Source: Topomyia yanbarensis (taxonomy: Eukaryota > Arthropoda > Insecta > Diptera > Culicidae). Taken from it: DNA of 64,000 nucleotides. The stretch lies in contig NC_080672.1 in NCBI RefSeq assembly GCF_030247195.1, forward strand, positions 371,946,166 to 372,010,165, read 5' to 3'. This document shows positions 59,130-64,000 of this stretch, piece by piece (positions within the stretch are counted from its first letter, which is position 1; every line of letters starts with the position of its first letter). The translations under genes and the position numbers were made by a program. The notes beneath the pieces were generated by a model that saw only the letters and a program-made list of their open reading frames with translations, did no database searches and was not told the origin of the DNA.

Positions 59130-60200
59130 TTGACCGGGATTAGATACACAATTTTCAGGGTGATTCCATAAGCTTGACATATGAGAAGGGCAAAAATATG
59201 CCAAAATCCAAATAAGTAAATTTTTGCTAAAAAAAATTTTTTTTCGAGACTGCATCAAACCTCGACGTTTCATGCATTTTGCAACCATTTGGTCGGTGTT
59301 AAGTCAGACCGGACTAAGTCGCAAAACATAAAAAATGAGATAATCATGTCACTGGATAGGAAATTTCGTCAGCTATATTCGACTTTTGCCAGATTTGGAA
59401 TATGTAACAATAATCAAGAATTATGACAAAAATTAATTTTCAATTATAATGTAAAGGATGCTACGATTCAAACTTTAAACTCTTTTTTCTCGAAATCAAT
59501 ATTTTGTCACTTAGTCCGGTCTGACTTAACACCGACCATTTGGCATCAAAAATCACAATACGAATTTTAAATTTTCCTTTAAAGCCCACCCCTTTGAACC
59601 TTTTTAAGTTACTGCTTCTTTGGACTCTTGGACTCAGGAGCCGTCGTAGGTAGCCAGTGTGGTCAAAGCGACTTTGGTCTAGACTGGCAGATCCAAGTAA
59701 TTTTGCACTAATTTTAAAAAGTTTTGCATTGTTTTGATATCTTCGTGGTACCAGTTTATATGGAAAATTTCTGTGTTGCCGTACTCGTAAACCCGTAACT
59801 CTGGAGCCGAAATTTCCATCGACACAAAATTCAATAGCAGCCGATGGGAAGGTGGTACATTTCATATGAGAACAATGAGTGAAATTTTTGATAGACAGAT
59901 ACATACATACATACACACACATACAGACTTTTTCCAATCCCGACAAACTGAGTCGGATGGAATATCACACTCGGTCCTTCGGGCCGGGATTAGTTTAACG
60001 ATTTTCAGAGCGATTGCATAACCTTTCTATATGAGAAAGGCAAAAATGTGCCAAAAGTTTCCTCAAAAAGAAAATTTCTGAGGATTACATAAAATTTCGA
60101 CGTTTCATGCATTTTAAAGCCATTTGGCATCAAAATTATTTTTATTTTCAATTTTAATAATTTTTGCATCATTTTGATGTCATAGTGGCACCAGGAGAAG
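59130..60200. repeat. Tandemly arranged mosquito-type dispersed repeat (about 1.5 units)
   Basis: CCGGGATTAG, GATTTTCAG, ATATGAGAARGGCAAAAAT, TTTCATGCATTTT and CCATTTGGCATCAAAA occur in order at about 59133-59550 and again at about 59984-60135. The part at 59880-60060 (ATACATACATACATACACAC, CGACAAACTGAGTCGGATGG, CCTTTCTATATGAGAAAGGC) is, from memory, characteristic of a repeat abundant in mosquito genomes. The first unit carries the MITE at 59293-59535. Confidence 0.75.
59293..59535. mobile_element. 243-bp MITE with 27-bp perfect TIR and 8-bp TSD
   Basis: The TIR starts TCGGTGTTAAGTCAGACCGG and is identical at both ends over 27 bp. CCATTTGG flanks it at 59285-59292 and 59536-59543. The second copy of the surrounding repeat shows a single uninterrupted CCATTTGG at about 60119-60126. 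An 8-bp duplication points to hAT- or P-type mobilisation (known for those superfamilies). Confidence 0.92.
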
Positions 60201-60913
60201 TGGCAGCACTGCCGAACCGCTCGGACGTGTCTTTCTGTTCGTGCAATATTGCAAAGTTTTCGAGTAGTATATAATGTGTTTTACGTAAAATCAAAATCAA
60301 TCATTCACATAGCCATTTCTTCTATAGTTACGTATTAATAGATGTGAATAGAGTGAAAATAGATTTTACGTAGTGATTTTATCGTTACATTCTAATAATT
60401 TGCAAAGCATGCGCGTGAATTTAGCTGCCAAAAATACACCCGCTCGTTCAGCATAGCGCTATCTATAAATGACTAGTTGATGCAACGATTTCACTGATGA
60501 TAGTGGAGAATTCTTGCACCCTAATTAATTGAGAGCAGGTGAAATTGTTTAATATTATTTTTTCAATGTTTATGTATTTTATCCAACTGATTTTCTTATT
60601 GTAAATACGGGCTAAACAAGGTAAGTTACATCTATTTTGCACTGAAATGTTGTTGAATAAACTCCTCATAAATAACCTGCCCTACTAACACAAACTCCTA
60701 TTCCTGAAACATTCATGAAAGTAGTATGGGTTCCCTGCACTTTCGCAAATGGATGTTGAACTAACATTCCTTCCCTTCCTCGACGATTGTAAGGACGTGG
60801 CCAGGTGTACACTGTGATGCTTGTTCCACTATGAAGGAAAAGCGTTAATCCCAAATGTTTTTTTCTTGCGACACAATATGGAGGATACCTTGATAAATAT
60901 TAGCTGATCAATG
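60200..60913. other. Unassigned segment
   Basis: No element recognised. AAG joined to GTAAGTT at 60619-60626 is a good donor-like word, but no convincing acceptor lies upstream. Confidence 0.35.
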
Positions 60914-60915
60914 TA

Positions 60916-63745
60916 CAGTAGAGTGGCTTGTGGTTGTATGGGAAAACCTTAAAATGATTTAAACTAGCGGGCACAGAACTTTTTGAGTTCCTTTTGTGGT
61001 CCCAAATGCCTGGGCAAAATTTGGTAGCGATTGGTTGCTTCCCGGGTTTGCGCATTGCGTTCAAAGTTGACATGGGATTTTATATGGGGAAATCATTTAT
61101 TTTGCATTTACGTTAATAAGGATCGCTATTTCACTCAATATGAAAAACCAGCTTTATATAACTATAGTTCAAAACTTGGTTAACAACTTTGTCGAAGACC
61201 GTAACAAGCTACGAGTTTTCAAAAAATAGTTATAACAATTTTTAAACTTATGGTAAAATCCAAATGCAGAAATTGATTACTTTTTCCAACACTGCCGGTG
61301 CACCACCGACACCGACATTAAAAAATTAAATAAATGAGAATATATTCATCATAGGGGTCATTCCACGCGAAGTGATCAAAAAAAGATGCAAACTTGAAAT
61401 CGACCTTCACGGATTTGAACAAAATTTAGAGGAATTGTTCATCTAGGGCCAATATATAAAAACCCAAATTTTTGTGTCAATTGAACCACCCCTCGGGTCA
61501 TGGGAGCACCCCCCGTTTTGGCAAATTGCCAAAACCCTTGATTTTCTTTTGATCATATCTCCCGTTCTATTTACTCTAGAATCAAACCACAATATGGCTT
61601 TTGAAGAAAATTATTCAAGGAGTCTATAAAAAATATTATTTTTTGCCGACAGTGTTGCCAACTATGCAATTTTTTCAGTTAAATATTAAAAGTTAATTTT
61701 TCTCAAAATACGTATATTTTAATTTTAAAAATTTTAATGCCATCGCGTTCCTCAGACATTTTTACATAAAAAACACTTATCGTCCCAATATAATATGAGC
61801 GCATCCTGAGATATACCGTTTTGAAGGGAAAAACTCCGATTTTCTCATATAAAAATCCATTTTTATTGGCCAAAATTGAGAAAATCTTCAAACTGTCATA
61901 AAAATCGACCCTGATCTGCTAGAAGCAAACCAAATACGTAGTTTTTCATCATTTCTCGTCTACTTCACGAAAAATTATGTTTGAACTCAGAATACTCAAG
62001 TTAGTCTTTTAGTGTTGTGCGCTTGCGATTTTATATGGGAAATTGCGGTTTTTTCTCTTCAAAACAGTGTATCTCAGGATGCGCTCATATTATATTGGGA
62101 TGATAAGTGTTTCTTATGTAAAAATGTCTGAGGAACGCGATGGCATTAAAATTTTCAAAATTAAAATATACGTATTTTGAGAAAAATTAACTTTTAATAT
62201 TTAACTGAAAAAATTGCATAGTTGGCAACACTGTCGGCAAAAAATAATATTTTTTATAGACTTCTTGAACAATTTTCTTCAAAAGCCATCTTGTGGTTTG
62301 ATTCTAGAGTAAATAGAACCGGAGATATGATCAAAAGAAAATCAAGGGTTTTGGCAATTTGCCAAAACGGGGGGTGCTCCCATGACCCGAGGGGTGGTTC
62401 AATTGTCACAAAAATTTGGGTTTTTATATATTGGCCCTAGATGAACAATTCCTCTAAATTTTGTTCAAATCCGTGGAGGTCGATTACACGTGCCTTGATC
62501 ACTTCGCATGGAATGACCCATAGAGACTTGGTACCTTTGAATGAAATGTTCAGAATGAAATGCTGAATAACATAGACGTAGTCAGAAATTGAAAAGAAGA
62601 GAGGGGGGCTTGTGTACTCCCCAGTCCCTTTTTTAGATTGTTTTGTATAAGACAAAGAATCATTACGTCCTTGTAAATGTTAACGACTGAACTTTCTCAA
62701 TATTTTGAGACCCAAATATGAATCATACTACAATCTTTGTTGTGGGAAATAACATTTACAATATTTAGGATTTACACCTGCAAATTTATGTTTTGTTTTT
62801 GCTTGATACAAAAACTAACTCAGGTCTGGAAATCGCGTTGGGTTCTAACCTGAAGTATGTTTCTGGTTCGCCAACATCACCACCTGCGTGAACCTAACTC
62901 AATTTCATCAAAAAACGCTTGTTTGAAGTAACTATCCTGGTTTCGTTCCTAGATTCTCAAACGAAAACGTCAATAGAAACAATTCCGAGATTTCAAGGAA
63001 TCTAAGGACATGCATTTTTTTTTTAATTTTGGCTCTGAACGGCTAAGAAATAGGGTTTTAAAATATGTAAAACTTATAAACCGTTGTACCATTATAAATG
63101 AGGTAACAGTAGAGCTCTTAAATAGTAGAACTCAAACACGCGAGATTAATTTTTAATTCGGCGATATAAACCTGCGTTGAAGGTGTGGTCCTTATGTTAT
63201 ACTAAACTATCTAAAAAGTGATCTGGGAAGTGGCCAACACCCCCCCCCCCGCACCCGCTTATTTTTTTCCTGACTACGTCTACGTTATTCAGCAATTCAT
63301 TCTGAACATTCCATTCAAAGGTTCCAAGTGTCTGTGATGACTAAATTCTCATTTATTTAAGTTTAAAGTATCGGTGTCGTGGTGTACTGACAGTGTTGGA
63401 AGAAATAATGAATTTCTGAATTTGGATTGAATCATAAGTTTTAAAATCGTTATAACTATTTTTTGAAAACTCGTAGCTAGTTACCGTCTTCGACAAAGTT
63501 GTTAACCAAGGTTTGAACTATAGTTTTATAAAGCTGGTTTTTCTTATTGAATGAAATAGCGAACTTTATTAACGTAAATGCAAAATAATTGATTTCCCCA
63601 TATAAAATCCCATACAAACTTTGGTCGCAATGCGCAAACCCGGGAAGCAACCGACCGCTCCCAAATTTTGCACAGGCATTTGGGACCACAAAAGGAACTC
63701 AAAAAGTGCTGTGCTGAAAAATGTCATATTCGGGCCACTCTAATG
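60916..63745. mobile_element. Foldback/TIR element, 2.83 kb, with arms of about 0.5 kb (TA TSD)
   Basis: The left end CAGTAGAGTGGC and the reverse of the right end CATTAGAGTGGC are flanked by TA at 60914-60915 and 63746-63747. The arms align over about 540 bp (AACTTTTTGAGTTCC, CCGGGTTTGCGCATT, TTGGTTAACAACTTTGTCGA, CAACACTG, AATAAATGAGAAT, CCTTTGAATG, GCTGAATAAC). The left arm is split by the palindromic element at 61355-62519; arm sequence resumes at 62524-62625 and its partner lies at about 63230-63335. The spacer of about 600 bp (62626-63229) holds no recognised gene. Confidence 0.87.
61355..62519. mobile_element. 1165-bp palindromic element nested in the foldback (ATAG TSD)
   Basis: Arms of about 450-500 bp starting GGGTCATTCCACGCGAAGTG (left) and GGGTCATTCCATGCGAAGTG (right, reversed) are nearly identical; by eye I count about ten differences over some 430 bp. 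ATAG flanks both ends (61351-61354 and 62520-62523). The other arm of the host foldback shows the unoccupied site (reverse reading CATCACAGACACTTGG at about 63323-63339). A spacer of about 180-230 bp separates the arms. No coding domain. Confidence 0.92.
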
Positions 63746-63784
63746 TACAGCCATCCACGATTTGTGCAATCGTATATGCTATGC

Positions 63785-64000
63785 TATGCTATTTTGATGT
63801 CATAGTGGTACCAGTTTATACGGAAATTTCCTATGTGACCGCACTCTTCAAACCGTAACTCCGGAACCAGAAATCCGATTCAACCGAAATTCAATAGTAG
63901 TCTATGGCGATGTTAGAACTTTCATTTGAGCCAAATGCTCAAATCGGGCAAGCCATCTCTGAGGAAAAAAATTGGTGACGTTATTTGACACATACAGACA
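63785..64000. repeat. Dispersed repeat fragment, cut by window end
   Basis: ATTTTGATGTCATAGTGGTACCAGTTTATACGG and the following CCGTAACTCCGGAACC match the segments at 59730-59830 and 60170-60185 (TTTTGATATCTTCGTGGTAC, CCGTAACTCTGGAGCC). It ends at a CATACAGACA motif as in the 59.9-kb copy. Confidence 0.7.

Noticed and set aside
59461..59946. 161-codon minus-strand ORF
   Set aside because: It runs across the MITE end and the dispersed repeat, so it is a chance reading through mobile DNA.
60600..60630. Splice donor AAG|GTAAGTT at 60621
   Set aside because: A good word alone, but no pyrimidine tract or acceptor defines an exon upstream.

Overview
ORGANISM. This is eukaryotic, insect-type DNA, most likely from a culicine mosquito (Aedes, Culex or Armigeres type). 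The basis is mixed. The window is about 64 kb of AT-rich DNA with no intact conserved gene. It is packed with tRNA-derived SINEs, decayed I-clade-like and RTE-like non-LTR retrotransposons, a mariner transposase pseudogene of the DD37E spacing known from mosquitoes, and many non-autonomous terminal-inverted-repeat (TIR) elements with TA, 4-bp or 8-bp target duplications. A dispersed 3' repeat around 59.9-60.05 kb matches, from memory, one common in mosquito genomes. The species cannot be fixed from the sequence alone.

LAYOUT. 0-2.5 kb: a repeat copy, then a 2-kb TIR element with a nested MITE and a SINE. 2.9-5 kb: low-repeat island opening with a strong 3' splice site. 5.7-12.5 kb: purine-rich A/G arrays broken by a foldback element (7.27-7.68 kb) and a SINE. 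12.5-15.9 kb: mostly unique. 15.9-18.5 kb: repeat copy, LINE remnant, another repeat. 18.6-21.5 kb: more A/G arrays. 21.5-23.1 kb: unique island. 24.4-28 kb: repeat copy, short tandem array, interrupted SINE, MITE. 29-31 kb: unique island with a splice signal. 31.1-34.5 kb: long repeat copy with a nested MITE. 34.9-38.6 kb: LINE graveyard. 39-40.5 kb: two MITEs. 41.1-43.4 kb: another long repeat copy. 44.6-45.8 kb: unique island. 46-48 kb: second copy of the 2-kb TIR element. 48.3-49.5 kb: LINE ORF1 remnant. 50.6-52.1 kb: T-rich array. 53.2-55.2 kb: LINE ORF1 remnant and near-complete dead mariner. 55.2-57.6 kb: unique island with a splice signal. 57.6-58.3 kb: RT remnant and SINE fragment. 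59-60.2 kb: tandem mosquito-type repeat with an 8-bp-TSD MITE. 60.9-63.7 kb: foldback element carrying a nested 1.2-kb palindrome.

INTERPRETATION. No host protein-coding gene is recognised. Three + strand sites (3050/3051, 30745/30746, 56433/56434) have a branchpoint-like motif, a pyrimidine tract and CAG, joined directly to GTRAG or GTAAT. They lie 27.7 and 25.7 kb apart in low-repeat islands, each with a second donor-like GTRAG 39-115 nt downstream. This is the layout of recursive (ratchet) splice sites, so the window may lie inside one very long intron of a + strand gene. I saw no equivalent on the minus strand. All transposon-derived ORFs are broken, and the repeat history can be read from nested insertions with matching empty sites elsewhere in the window.
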